From Lolium rigidum (taxonomy: Eukaryota > Streptophyta > Magnoliopsida > Poales > Poaceae): 64,000 bases of DNA. Positions 44,850-57,370 of this stretch are shown here, piece by piece (position 1 is the stretch's first letter; every line of letters starts with the position of its first letter). The notes under the pieces were generated by a model that saw only the letters and a list, made by a program, of their open reading frames with translations, was not told the DNA's origin and did no database searches. The translations under genes were made by a program, and so were the position numbers. The stretch lies in contig NC_061512.1 of assembly GCF_022539505.1 (NCBI RefSeq), positions 148,969,962 through 149,033,961 on the forward strand. The letters are read 5' to 3'.

Positions 44850-46311
44850 CTATAAATTTTGGATGACTTCTTATTTTGCATGTTTTATGGATTGGGAAGT
44901 GTCTGAAGGTTTAGTTATTGAATCCCTTAACAGTTTTGCTTCATAGCTCTGCAGCCTCTTCATTGGTAAAGCACAATCGCTTGTTAGTACAGTTTGGAAT
45001 TTTGGATTGTGTCTTTTCATATTTTGACATGCTTCTAGTGCTCTGATTATTCATTGCTGCCTTCTCAGTACACTTAAGATAATTATATCTTCTGAACATT
45101 GTTTGGTTAGTTTTTTCACAAGCGGTCATGCTAAGTGCTCTGAATATCTGTTGATGTGCTCGTTTGACAATTTTTTTAGATATTGTATTATTAGTTCTTA
45201 TGCGTTTGTTCTACTTGATTGGGTTGGGGTGTTCAGGAAACTTGAGGGTTTCAACTTGTGTTTATTTTAGTTGATGATATCCTGCCGTATATGCATTGTT
45301 GGTTTCCACAAATAGGCCAAGAAACTCGAATTTTGTGTTGGATTAGTGGGTATTAACGATCCTCAAAAAAATTGTTGTTCAACTCATAAGAAATTAAGCA
45401 TTAAAATTTTGTGAATTAATTGGTAATTTAATTTTCTAAGATGTGCCTTTTCTCTATATGTTTGATAGACTCGAATTTAGGATCACTGGACGAGAGTTCA
45501 GTATAGTTAATGAAGAAATTTCAATGGTGGAATTTAGCACCAGTAGATGAAGAATTTCAGTACACTTCATGAAGAAATTCCAGTGGCGTAAACAGCTAGG
45601 AACTCATTCGAGTGGTTTTTTTTTACTTGTTGCACAAACTGTGCTCTTTTTCAACGAGCTAACATGGCATCCGTTCACGCATCTGTTCTCATGGAACTAT
45701 TTGTCTAGCTCTGAAATCCATGAAACAGATACATTTCGCGTCTCCAACCGTGTCCTCTGTACCTCTGGCAGCCTAGAAACCAGTGGTAATCTATTTGGAA
45801 TTGCCCCTTCAGCACCTCCTGCTGGCAAGCTGTCGGTGTTCAGCTAGACATCAGCAATCACATGATCAGCATGGCCTAAATCGCCTTAAGAAAAAGCCTT
45901 TCTTCATGGGACATTTGGAAAAAAAAAGGAACGCCAAGGTTTCTCATTTGCCCTTTCATTTGGAATGATAGAGGGTCTTGTGTATCCTTGACAGATTTGG
46001 TTTGACTCCCTTGGTTAGACATCTTCCCGGTTGTGCATCCCTCCTCTCTTGTAAATATCTGTTTGTATTTTAATAAAATTTACTTCCAGTGCCTCTCAAT
46101 CTCACATACAGTTTATAGTTTAGAAAGCAAAATTAAATATGTTGATGTACTACTTTGTAACAGAACAATGCTGGGCTGCATAATACTTTATGACAAGATA
46201 ATAATTTTTTTAACAAACGGTTGTATTCAAGGGAAAGATGGAGTAATGGATCTTGGTGAATTATTGTTGGTATATTTCTTGTTTCTCTGATGTATTCATA
46301 TAATATTTCAG

Positions 46312-46465
46312 GGAACTTGGTTTGGAAACATCGAGTATAGTAGACAAAGAGTTAGAAGAACTGTTTGAGTTATCTCTTAGAATGTTTGATACAAGATTAC
46401 CACCTGGAGTAACCGTTCTCTCGCCCTTTGCTGAAGATTCTTCACTGACTAAAGTTGGAGTAGAG
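46312..46465 (+). pseudogene. Captured exon, unidentified (acidic helical)
   Basis: Bounded by splice-like ATTTCAG and GTATGC. Encodes ELGLETSSIVDKELEELFEL followed by SLRMFDTRLPPGVTVLSPFA. The frame is open. I do not recognise the source gene. Confidence 0.45.
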
Positions 46466-46960
46466 GTATGCGACTGCATTATCTGTATTTTTCCAAAGTC
46501 CAAACATGAAAGACCAATGTCATCTGCTGTTGTTCCTCCATTCATTACTTGAAAACTCTTAGGCATTCAAACGATCTGTGCCTTGGTACAGTTTAACTTT
46601 GAGAATTGCCTCCTAAAATGTCCTCTTTCTGTTTGCTTTGCTACGTGAAGAACTTACCAGAGGAGTTATTTCCAGTGCTTCGAACGTTACAACTGTTGCG
46701 CGGGCTGACTGTTGGGATGGGCCTCCGTTTTTCATAAAACTATTTTCTTTTCACTGCCAAACTTTTTTCCTCCTATTTTGCTATGACTATTTTCTTGTTA
46801 TTTTGCTATGACTATTTTGTTATTTTACTCTTAATTACCTGTTCTGTTATATTGTTCAAGTAAGTGCATAAACTGTTCACGGTTTCTACCTATTTCAAAT
46901 TCCAATGTCATAAGGCATTATACTAATATATACTGTGTTCACGGTACTTTTCTACATCAG

Positions 46961-47058
46961 GAAGGGTATTGCTGTTGATCGGTTAGTTGGATTTGAAGAC
47001 CTTGGAGGTAAAGATGATTTTTCTACCAGGGCATTGGAAAATATTCTGAAGAGGAAAG
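46961..47058 (+). pseudogene. Captured exon of a TXNDC9/phosducin-like gene
   Basis: Starts after TACATCAG and ends before GTAGAG. Encodes DRLVGFEDLGGKDDFSTRAL then ENILKRKG, which matches the C-terminal region of thioredoxin-domain protein 9 (PLP3-like), known for GFDELGGKDDF. A single exon without the thioredoxin fold, hence a captured fragment. Confidence 0.65.
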
Positions 47059-47795
47059 GTAGAGACAACTGTTACTTTTCTGTGTGTGTATGCTAGTCTA
47101 GAGTTTTGGCTGCCATTTTGATTGACTTTGTTCTTGCTCTATTCCTCAGATTTTAACAGAGAAAATGTAGGTGCAACATTTTTTCTCTTATTGAATCAGC
47201 TAACACATGGCTGGAGATCCTAATCTAATTGGTCATTGGTCTCACTTTGTTGCTAGAGGAATTGGTAGGAGATTGCTTTCTTATGTCTATTGCATTTTAC
47301 TTAAAAAAAATCTGTATGATGACATTTGAAATTTACAACATGTTTATCTGCTTGCTAACAGGATTTAGAAGTAGAAGCTTCTGGTTTTCTTCTCTGTCAC
47401 TCACGTAATGATGTGATGTACGGTATAGTTTCCCTTTTCATTGGAATACCTGTCATCTCAAATGTTTTATGCTGCTTTGTTGATACCACATATATTTTAA
47501 ATGCTCATTCCAGGAGATGCAAATGTTTAGCAGTGGTCAGTTAATGTTATTTCAAGTGAGTATTGAAATATCTAAGCTATTTACAATTCATACTCCCTAA
47601 AAGTAAAAGCAGTCATTCCCTGCTTTTATTTCTCACTCGACTGTTTATTTTTTCCGTGTGTTGACAGTGCCCACAATCAATCTTTCCAAATCAGGTAATT
47701 GCTCTTGTTATTTTACCATTTTATGTGTCATTTTGTTTTCCTAATTCTTCACATCCATTCCTATTAGTTAGTAATTCTTCCTCTTGTAACCGCAG

Positions 47796-47865
47796 GGGAA
47801 AAAATGAACTGGAGTCAGACTTCAGAAGGTTCTGGGAAGAATTCCGCTCTTCCAGCTCTGAAAAG
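47796..47865 (+). pseudogene. Captured exon, unidentified (FRRFWEEFRSSSSEK)
   Basis: Acceptor CCGCAG and donor GTATCT bound an open frame with GKNELESDFRRFWEEFRSSS. A further stretch around 47985-48175 (KEKTRGIEKERQTVGEYHGC) may be from the same gene. The look is of a conserved plant housekeeping protein, but I cannot name it. Confidence 0.45.
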
Positions 47866-48805
47866 GTATCTTGCTTCTTCCATTTTGTCACCGTAAGGCT
47901 AGAACATCTTGCTAGAACATTCTTATTAAATCTTACAAACAGAGGTCGTGTTAACGATCACACAACCTGCATGTTCGCACAGGTCATCAGTTTATAAAGA
48001 GAAGACCCGGGGCATAGAGAAAGAGAGACAGACAGTTGGAGAGTACCATGGCTGTTCAATTCTTCTCGCAGTTCAGGAGGGCGCCACTGATGCCATTGAC
48101 AACATCATGTGCAAACTGAATACTGAGAGCAACGCAGCCTCCCGCCTTGACAGTGTTTGCCGACTACAACTTAAATGAATCATCCTCCACTAATGGGCTG
48201 GTAAGCGTTTCTTTTCATGTACTATATGTCCAGCAGGAACTAATGATACATGTACTGGATTACAACTTAACAGATATTATTTATATTTCCATTTTAAGTT
48301 GATTGATAGCTGGTCTTTGCTAGGCAAAGTTCTTTCAGTAAAGCCTAATCTGATTAGTACTATACGATAATATTCACTTCTTGGTAAATTCATTGACGAA
48401 CAGGGGGCGTCAAACCAAGTGTTCTATCATTACTTGTTTAATTCTGTCTATGGGTCATTGCTCTGAGAGATCACAGGTCAGGTCCTTTGTTTTCACTTAT
48501 TCTTGCCTTATATTCTTTCCATGGGCTAAAATTTGTGCATAATGATTGGGCAAACCAACTGCAGGAACATTGAGCTTAAACTTGTGCTTTCGGGACAAAG
48601 GATTACTGAATTCGATGCTAAACTTGTGCATGATGATGGGATGACGTAAAGGTATTCCAGTACATAATTTACATCTTATACGTTCTGGTTAAAGCCATCT
48701 AGCTGAGCATCATCCTTTCTCTCATTTTAACAGGCATTTTATGAGGTGGACTGAACTACTTTGAGATATATTGATAACACTTCACACACAAAATGAAAGG
48801 AATGG

Positions 48806-48937
48806 CAGGCAGATTTAAATAAAACAATGTTTGATGCTGAATTGACTAATGAACAGCTATTGAAACAACGTGATGACAGAATTTGTGAAGCTGATTGGAA
48901 GGACCTTATTAAATATTGGAGATCTCCTCAATTTGAA
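48806..48937 (+). pseudogene. Fragment of a Ptta/En-Spm (CACTA) transposase-like gene
   Basis: WQADLNKTMFDAELTNEQLL followed by DWKDLIKYWRSPQFE and a GTAAGT donor. The DWxxLIxYWRSPxF motif is characteristic of the plant Ptta/En/Spm transposase-related domain. Only this exon is present. Confidence 0.6.
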
Positions 48938-48939
48938 GT

Positions 48940-51060
48940 AAGTCAGGCTGCCTACTAATGTTATGTTATATTCCAGCCTAGTAATTACCATTGGCTCACA
49001 CTGTTTATGTACATGATGATCTCAGACCATTTTAGTACTTGTTTAATCTATGGCGTATAAGGCTCCTGGTTGCATTTAGTTTCAGTGTCATTGCTTCAGC
49101 TATGTACAATAAAAAAGTGTGTTTCTAGTTTTCTGTTTGATGCTCAGCTGATCCTGTTTTCAACCGTGTCCATCATAACAACCACCATTTGTTTTGTTTA
49201 CAAAGCCAGTATTAGACCATAAGGCACCATATAGTAGAATCATGTCAGAATTTACTGTTGTAAATTGTCCCTCTTCCAAGGATTACTCATCGATGTATAT
49301 AAGCATTTTTAGTTTTAGTACGTGATGCTTGACTGCTTGTATATGTACATAAGCCTATTTCCTGAAATAATTATTTTATGGTGCAAATATATGTCTGGTA
49401 AAAGGTGCTTAGAGTTAAACTGGTTGGTTCATGACAAGGAAGTGCATTGATTTCTTTGTTCTCTGGTAAGAAACCCTGATTTAGTTTGGATCAGTTTATT
49501 GTTTGTCTTCATTTTATTTCCTAGCTGTGAGCTTTATTGTTTGCATTACGCTAATTGCATTTGGTCAGCGGTGAGAGTTGGTGTGCTGACCACGGCCATC
49601 TCGCGCCTACCAATTCCGGTGTGCTCGCCTCCAGCAACTCGCCACTACGGCCTGGCGCAAATCTAGCACCCGCAGAAATCGAGTCTGCCATCAAGGATTG
49701 ACAAGGTGAGTAATTCTCTATTGTTTGTTATTCTTGCTATTTGGCATGCTTGCAGATTTTTGAAAATTCCTGAATATGCACTAATAACCAGCTCAAGGGT
49801 TCTCTAAGACAAATAGCATGGTGCTGTGTAGAAATTTCAGTTTAAGTATGTTGAGCAGGTTGCATTTGGCATGCTTGCACTTTCTGATGTTTCTCACATC
49901 TGATGTGTGCTTGCCTAGAAAAGTTTTGTCGTGGCAAGGATTAGCTATTTGTAGTCATAACACTTGGAAGTAGTCATAACACAGAAGCTTAACTGAATTA
50001 TTTTGTTTCGCACTATAACACTTTAACTGAATTATATATCACATGCTAAGCTAAGCTGCCCCTGAATCAGAGAGGGACTTGAGCTGCTCTAGATTAATTA
50101 ATTCACTGTGATGCTCAAGTTCACCTAAAGCTACTGGAGACATGAGACATTAAGGTATCCATGGAGTTATAGGTGAACTGAGTGCCCTCTGTTCATACAC
50201 CAACAAATCATGTTTGATGTAATTCAATGGAAATAAAGGGCTAGGTATTTGGAGTTGACGGGTAGTTCCCTAAATTTGGTGCCAACTCATTATTCACCTC
50301 TTACACATATCATAATTGTTGGAATACTTACATTTTCATCGACGAGGATAGCATGGTAGATTAGATCACCTCCTCTATTGTTTTTTATTCGACCAGAAAT
50401 AAGTTTCGCAGTTGCCTCCCAGGATCTGTTATAGATATGCAATTGTTTCACATTGCAGAATGTAACATGACTGCATTATAAACGGAGAAACATGAGTAAA
50501 ACGTGATGCTAAGAACATGAGTAAAATGTGATGCTGGAACTTACCTTGGTGCCATTACCCTCTTGGAGGCGTGGCGACTGAGAAGGTATTGACTCAGCAT
50601 GGCGACTGAAGATGGATGAACTCGACTGAGATGAAGATGACCTTAGCCTCGAGCTATGGTAAGATGGTTCATTCCTTTAACCTGGCGTGATTTATTTCCT
50701 GGCGTGAATCCTGCTTTTAACCTGCGTCCTTTAATTGACAGTAATGTGATTTCCTGGCGCACGATTACTGGGAAGGATTCATGCGTGATTACTGGGAAGG
50801 ATTACATACCATGCGTCATGGGTGTTTCCTGATTCATGGGTCGTTCTTGGTTTATTTCCATGCGAGATTTCCTGATTCATGGGTCGTTCTTGATTTATTT
50901 CCTGTTTAGATTAGATTCCATTCATGCGGGATTTATTTCCTACCGAGATTACATACCTGGCGTGATTTATTTCCTGGCGAGATTACATTCGGCCCATGTT
51001 AACGCCTGGCCCAGGCGGGTGGGCAACGAAGGACGACGACGACCAAGTACGACCAAACGT
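48940..51060. other. Helitron interior without recognised exons
   Basis: Intron-like AT-rich DNA. Near 50690-50990 GATTTATTTCCTGGCG-like and ATTCATGGGTCGTTCTTG segments are repeated several times, a short-period repeat cluster close to the Helitron 5' end. Confidence 0.5.
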
Positions 51061-51108
51061 ATTGTTGGCAGAATAAGGAACCAATTGAGTCTTTTTAAGT
51101 AGTAGAGA

Positions 51109-52610
51109 TTTGTTCTGGTTAACTTGTTAATTGACTACACACTGTATGTCGTCTTCTGTCATCGACTAAAGGTATGAGTGAACTAATTCATAGGCCGAGT
51201 ACTTCCCGGCGAGCGGCGAATGGCGAGTATAACGCAAAGACCATGGAGCAAAAAAAAAGAGAGTGTCAAACGGTCCTCCAAGTGCGAAGCTAACCTCCAG
51301 CGACATTCCTGCATAGGCAAGTTGTCCGAAAAGGTCCCCGCGACATCCGCATGGGCCAAAAGTGCTCCCAACAGCGCCCCCCATATGATCTCTACGGGGG
51401 AGGATAGGCCAATGGCCTCCATTCTGTCCCTAAATTTGGGATCCGGATGGGGGTTGGCAGACGGATTCCACGGTCTCTGTCGTGTCCTCTCTAGCCCATA
51501 TCTCCGTCTGTCCACCACCTAGCAACCCAAAATAAAAAAGACCATCTGCATGTCACCATCCTCAGTCCACCCGCTTGCTCGCTCGCAAGCCCTAACCACA
51601 TTGCCACCAAGTGCGCCACCCACACGCCTCTAACCGTAGATCACCGTGACCGCCATCGGCAATGCGCCATGCGGAATTGGCTATGACGTAGTTGGGGCGG
51701 CGCCGGTGGAGGGTACGACTGCAAAGGGAGTTCCCACGAAGGCACGCGGCGTGGTGGTGGAAGGCGTCACAGCGGCTCCCGAGGCTTCAACTGCGCCGAT
51801 GCAGCTCTGGCGCGGGCCTCGTCATCGCGAAGACGGTACATTGACCATGCCGAGCCATCGCACCACACGGGCATCCACCTCGTCGAGAAGTCGGTGCCCG
51901 CGGAGGAGCGCAAGCGCCACCGCTGGCCCATCTCTGTTCAATCATGCGGGTGCATGTGGCGCACATACACAGAGGTGCCACCCGACATCAAGATGTCGGA
52001 GGGGTAGCACCTTAACTCTAATAGGGTTCTAGTGCCACTGTACCGAGAGGCTAAGCGCGCATCGCACCAACATGACGACATAGTTGTGGGTGCGGTACCA
52101 ACCCAAGTCGCGCGAATGGGTCGGTTTTCTGAGCACGAGCACGAGATCCGCCGCCGCAATCTCTTCGTGGTGTAGTCGCCCACGTGGTTCACACGCGAGA
52201 GCATCAGCCCGCCAGACCCGCGCTGGTACGCCAAGATGTATGAGCGTCTTCCGGATGAGTGCGCGCCACGGGTGGATGTACCAACGCTTCCACGTTCACT
52301 GTAGGTGCCCAAGCCAACGATTAAACAAGCGAAATAGTCCAGCTCTATTTTGGCTAGATCTACTCTTTTAGTATGTTTATTTTAATCTATATTCCGAATA
52401 ATGTTTTATTTATATTTTGGAACATATTTAATTTTGTTTCATCAAAGTTTCAAGTATGAAGTATGAACTCAAGTTTTACTAAAAAATAAATTGTACCGCT
52501 GTTGGGAGCAGGGCCGGAAGCCGGGTGGACATAGAACAAATCAACCTCCTAATCGTGTTCTCTCACAAAAAGGGACACCAAATGCCTAACTCGCTTCAAG
52601 ATGCTCTTGC
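51109..52610. other. GC-rich unassigned segment right of the Helitron
   Basis: 51180-52330 is GC-rich with several overlapping ORFs. One plus frame (about 52080-52310) reads RMGRFSEHEHEIRRRNLFVV, a stop, then SPTWFTRESISPPDPRWYAK, which looks like a decayed coding sequence of unknown origin. 52380-52610 is AT-rich. I cannot name the source. Confidence 0.4.
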
Positions 52611-52613
52611 GGA

Positions 52614-54256
52614 ATGAATTTCCATACGTGTACGAGTTTCCTCGAACGTTTATCAGGCGGGATTAATTTTCAGTGGTTTTCTCGCCCGCCTCGTGGTAGG
52701 TCTGGGGATATTTTACTTGGCGTCCGCATAGACACCATGACTGTTTTAGCTAGTTCTGATGGAGAGTATCACATTAAACTCGATATCCAGAACAAAGCTG
52801 ACGGTTTCATTTGGAGTCTGGTCGCTGTGTATGGTGCTGCCCAAGACGCCTTTAAGGCTGACTTTTTACGTGAGTTGGTAAATCTTGCAAAAGATGATCC
52901 GTATCCGATTTTGATCGGAGGAGACTTCAATTTGCTGAGATTTGGGCCTTTTCGATGGACATTGGCCTTCTTGTTTAATGTTATCATTGACAGTTTGGAC
53001 TTAAGAGAGGTGTTTATGTCCGGTCGACAGTTTATCTGGGCCAATAGCTTGCCTGAACCCACATACGAGAAGCTAGATCGCGTGTTGATGGACACCGAAT
53101 GGGAACATAAATACCCAATGGTATCTGTCCGTGCGCTAGAACTTATTGAAAAACTGTCTAACCACGCTCCTATCCTCCTAACCATTGGGAACCCCCGACC
53201 TGTTTCTAAACGGCCGTTCAAATTTGAACTTGGCTGGTTACATCGAGACGGGTTCCATGAGATGGTTAAGAAGGTTTGGGAAAGACCAGTCGGGGGTAGC
53301 ACTCCAATTCTGAGATGGAATAATAAGATGCGGGCAATGCGTGAACATCTCTCTGGTCGGGCTGCCTATATAGCTGGTATTCTTAAAAAAAAGAAGGCTC
53401 GCTTATCAGAAGTGACCGATGACCTAGAGGCTGTAGCGGAAGCGAGACCGCTGTCCACGCAAGAGATTGATCTTAAGAATCAATCCAATGCACAGATGGC
53501 GAGTCTTCCCCGCGAAGAGGAACTCAAATGGTATCAACAATCCAAAGCCGAATTCATATTGGCAGGAGATTCGAATACACGATATTTTCATGGCTTGGCC
53601 AATGGAAGACATCGAAAAAACGTATTTATTCTCTCATCCAAGATGAAGGGGTGATTGAAGGCCATGAGCAACTCAAATCTTACATTACTAATTATTATAA
53701 AGATCTGTTTGGGCCTCCGGAGGAAAGCTCCTTTTCTCTTAACGAGGGCTTAACGGATGATATACCCCAAGTTTTTACAGAAGAGAATGGCCTACTAACC
53801 GCACCTTATTCCGAGGAAGAGGTTCAGATGGCAATTTTCCATATGGAATGCAACAAAGCACCTAGAATTATTTCGTCTAAATTTTGGTGAAGTAATTTTG
53901 TTACCGAAGGTTAATAAGGCAGAAATGATTCAACAATATAGACCTATTTGCCTCTTAAACGTCAGTTTCAAGATTTTCACGAAAGTGGCCACCATTAGAC
54001 TTAATATGGTTGCGGATCATGTCGTTCAGCCATCACAGTGCAAGGAAGGAACATCCTTGATGGAGTGGCGGTTTTGCATGCGACGGTACATGAGATGCAT
54101 ACTAAGAAATTAAATGGGGTCATTTTAAAATTAGATTTCAAAAAGGCGTATGATAAGGTAAAGTGGTCTTTCTTACAGCAGACACTGAGGATGAAAGGTT
54201 TTTCTCCAGAGTGGCGTGCTCTAATTTATGATTTTGTGTATGGAGATCCAATTTGA
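52614..54256 (+). pseudogene. LINE fragment: endonuclease domain and start of RT
   Basis: The frame at 52614-53654 (346 aa) carries the EEP endonuclease with ILIGGDFNLLRFG, FIWANSLPEPTYEKLDRVL and SNHAPILL, then the linker and SNTRYFHGLANGRHRKN. Frameshifts near 53640 and a deletion near 53885 (after MECNKAP) follow. RT blocks ILPKVNKAEMIQQYRPICLL and GVILKLDFKKAYDKVKW are in later frames. Homology stops at GDPI near 54256 before the RT FADD motif. Same family as the fragment at 17560-18350. Confidence 0.88.
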
Positions 54257-54259
54257 CTA

Positions 54260-56005
54260 CCTCTACGGGATAGACCTCAACAGAAAACTGTTGAGTAATG
54301 GCAGCAAGTGATTGAGTTCAGTAGTTCCTCATAGAAAATTATTGACTCTAGAGATATGGTAATATGGAGAAGACAAAATTGTTTGAAGCACGCACAGAAC
54401 CGGTGTGGCAATTCGGGTTAATGATGACACCGGCCACTATTTCCAAACACGAAAAGGGTTACGCCAATGGATATACGAGATATTTTTGTCTGGTATATAT
54501 AGTTTGTATGTTAGATATAAATAAGTTTCTCAATAAACTTGATCAACGTTCATGGCATTTGTAACTTTTTAAAAAATTATATGCACTATATTATGACAAG
54601 GAGGAAGTAGAGCGTAACCACCCTTGCATGAAATTTAGCGCACCTACCTCTCTATTCCTTTCATGCAAGTAAGATAGTCGGTCAAGCGAAGTTTTGCCGA
54701 TGGCAAACTTGGAACAGACCCATGAAATCCTTTTCATGCAAGAAGTTTTTTTGGCACATGAGCTTGAGTGATCTCTCTATATTAAAAGTTCTAGAAATCA
54801 TATTTATATGTTTCAGAAAAATTGAAAACAATTATGAACTTTTTCAGTGATATATCCCACAAGCATGTGAAATTGCAATACAGAATTATTTTTATTATGT
54901 GCAACTAAAAATGATAAAATCTGATATTTCTTGAAGATTAAAAAAATGTGATACTCATATGCACACTTTTGTTATTTTGTGTAGCCCAAAATACACATTA
55001 TTTCCAACTGATAGTTGACAAGTTTGTGGATACATCACTAGCAACATCCTAAATTTTATTTGATTTTTTTGAAACACACAAATATGATTTTCGTTTTTTT
55101 TATAAAAAGCGGAATCACCATGTCCATCTGCACCAAATCTCCACTCAAGGCAAGTTTTACGAAAACCTTTCTAGAAAAGAGAGGGGAAAGGGAGAATGCG
55201 TACCTTTTGTAATATGCCTGACTAGGAATCCTATGGCGGGAGAGGGGTGGAGAATAATTTTTATTGATACATCTGTGACATCCTTTTTCGGACGGAGGCA
55301 GTAATATATTCTTGAAACAACTAACTAACTAAATCATTTGTTTCATTAATCATAATCTCAGTAGAGACACTTATCACAATGATGTCCAGTTTTTGCGGCA
55401 AAGACAAGTGGGGGCGACAACACATGAGAAGTTTATAGTCTAAACTTGCAAGGTAAAAATTCAAGGTCTGATCTTAATTGGTGTGTCTGGCAATGCCTTG
55501 TTGAAAGTATTGTTTTGTGAGCGCGGACTTTCTCTAGGATGAAAACATATGATCTATGAACAGGACGTCGCGACGCTTGTGCATTGTTTCCTTCTGGAGG
55601 TGCAGTTTTTTGAGAAGATGGATTTCTGGTGGTGTATTGGTGGGGTGTTTAGGGGTTCGCTGCTACAAGGAACGGAATTTTTCTTTTATGCAATTCTTAT
55701 TTTTTTAGGGCACTACGTTGAACCTTGTGTGCATCCATATTGCCATTGGTTCTCTACGTTGTTGAAGAAGTTGAATGTAGTTGGTATCTTCTTGATATTA
55801 ACATATATCTTTTATTGAAAAATCTTAATCGTTCCATAAGTTGAAAACTGGAGACGAGGAGAAAACAGTGTACCGTCAATTCGAACTAGACATCTTATTA
55901 CGGGGCTTGGAGGAGCAAGCTAGAAGGTATGCCACACATGGACAGGTACATCGTCGTGCAGAAAACATAGCAACACACAGGACATCATCATATGACAAAA
56001 TATAT
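54260..56005. other. 3' spacer of cluster gene 3
   Basis: AT-rich, with an 89-codon ORF at 55549-55818 lacking known motifs. Near 54590 ACAAGGAGGAAGTA looks like a lone Stowaway end. The final ~100 bp may be the 3' UTR of gene 3. Confidence 0.5.
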
Positions 56006-56374
56006 CTAGATCGCCTTGAAGCTGAGAAGCTTCCACGTGTATGAGATTGACCCCGGCACTCCCCGCACCTCGCACCGGTACTGCCACCGGCTCCCGCCAG
56101 GCGATGTCTCCGCGGTCAGCTCGAGCCGGTAGGTGGTGCCGACGCCGCCGGCGCCCGACCGCTCGATAGCTCCGCGCTCTACCTTGACCAGCACCAGGTT
56201 CGCGTGGCGCGAGAGGTCGTGCAAGAGCACGGCGAACCGGGCCACCTGCTGGACCAGCAGGCTGTTCAGGTCGCCGGCCTGTATCGGCTCCCAGACGGCG
56301 CCCGTCCTTGCCGGGAGCGTTGCGGCGACGACGATGAGGAGGACAGCCACGACCACAGCCTGCAGAGACCTCAT
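56006..56374 (-). CDS. Compact cystatin-like secreted protein (cluster gene 3)
   Basis: 122 aa, single exon. Signal peptide about 1-26 (hydrophobic VVVAVLLIVVAATLPARTGA). The mature protein starts VWEPIQAGDLNSLLVQQ, the same W-x-P leader as genes 1 and 2. VARFAV at 44-49 fits the plant cystatin LARFAV signature well. The loop between the strands (VERGAIERSGAGGVGTTYRL) has no QxVxG, and the C-terminal hairpin is EVRGVPGSISYTWKLLSF with no PW. There is no proline-rich arm. Its length suits a one-domain phytocystatin. Probably a secreted cystatin-fold protein; target unknown. Confidence 0.75.
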   Translation of the reverse strand: MRSLQAVVVAVLLIVVAATLPARTGAVWEPIQAGDLNSLLVQQVARFAVLLHDLSRHANLVLVKVERGAIERSGAGGVGTTYRLELTAETSPGGSRWQYRCEVRGVPGSISYTWKLLSFKAI

Positions 56375-56497
56375 GGTGGTAAGTTGAGCAGAGCAGGCTC
56401 TAGATAGATGGCGGTGACCTGAACAGATTTCTTGGTGTGCACCGAGGGACTATTGTCTTTGACGTGCGGGTGGCTTTGAATGCCTAGAGGCCGGCCA

Positions 56498-56507
56498 TCT
56501 TTATAGC
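56498..56507 (-). promoter_or_regulatory. TATA box of cluster gene 3
   Basis: GCTATAAAGAT in gene sense, about 125 bp before the ATG. Confidence 0.65.
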
Positions 56508-56509
56508 CC

Positions 56510-57370
56510 GTAGCAAGCTAGCGACACGGCTGGAAAGCGCTGCGCAATTGCAAGGTCAACAAGTGATTCGTGGTGATCACTTCATCGAATTTAAATGCAT
56601 GCATGGCCATCTTTTGATAATTTGATCCATGATGTGCGCGCCCCCGGGATCGAGGCCAGCCAGGGGGCGGTGAGATCCAGTTCCAGGAGGCGGTATCTAG
56701 CTAGGCGTTGGAACTTGATGCTTGCGATCGAAGGGGACGTACGGCATTTTTTCAAGGGAAATGAGTGCAATCGATGATCTTCGCGTGATTTCATGATTTT
56801 GTAGGGTGGAGAGCCCTACCCGGCCTGGAGCCGCGCTCATTTCTTCGTGGAAAGTCAAAAGCAAACTATCCCGTCGACGTGCTCCATGCATGCAGATGCA
56901 GCCATCACTAGTATGGGTTATGCATGGTCACGCGTCAATTCATGGCGATCTCGATGTCAATGCAACTTTTCCTTGGTCAATTCACGTTGGTACGAGGAGC
57001 CTACCTGTCGGCTGTCGTACATTACATCAAGGTCAGCTGTTTCGTGTCTTGAAAACCTGAGACTTCGATGGCGCATCTAGCTACCAAATGCCGACATTCG
57101 AAGACGCGCCGGGTAAAACGTTGTTTGTCCCTGTTCGTTCGTGCGACCCTGGCTGCCTGAGTGCCTGGCACGTACGTAAGCGATCATGCAAGATCGAGTA
57201 GCGCATAAGCATAGGCACAATAAAGTAGCGCATAATCATGCATATGCTAGCTAGTTATAAAACAAACCAAGGGACCTCTCGCGGTCTTCCACAAAGAGTC
57301 AAAGATCATGTGTGATCTTTCTCGAGCATAGTTGCACGTGCTGGAGTTCGTACTATATAAGTATGTGTAC
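56510..57370. other. Upstream region of gene 3
   Basis: No gene seen. Contains GCATGCATG-type palindromes, and AAAGTAGCGCATAAGCAT recurs near 57197-57240. Confidence 0.45.

Larger units (their letters stand above)
42395..51108 (-). mobile_element. Non-autonomous Helitron, 8.7 kb, with captured gene pieces
   Basis: In minus sense it starts TCTCTACTACTTAAAAAG after a flanking A (plus-strand T, 51109) and ends CGTAGCAACGCACGGGCATTTGTACTAG followed in the host by T (plus-strand A, 42394); the palindrome-like segment sits 11-12 nt from CTAG. Both ends match grass Helitron termini. No Rep or helicase motif was seen. Inside, exon-like pieces with intact splice sites, mostly on the plus strand, come from several sources: a TXNDC9/phosducin-like exon, unidentified exons, a Ptta/En-Spm transposase piece, and a coiled-coil C-terminus on the minus strand. 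It separates genes 1-2 from genes 3-4. Confidence 0.75.
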
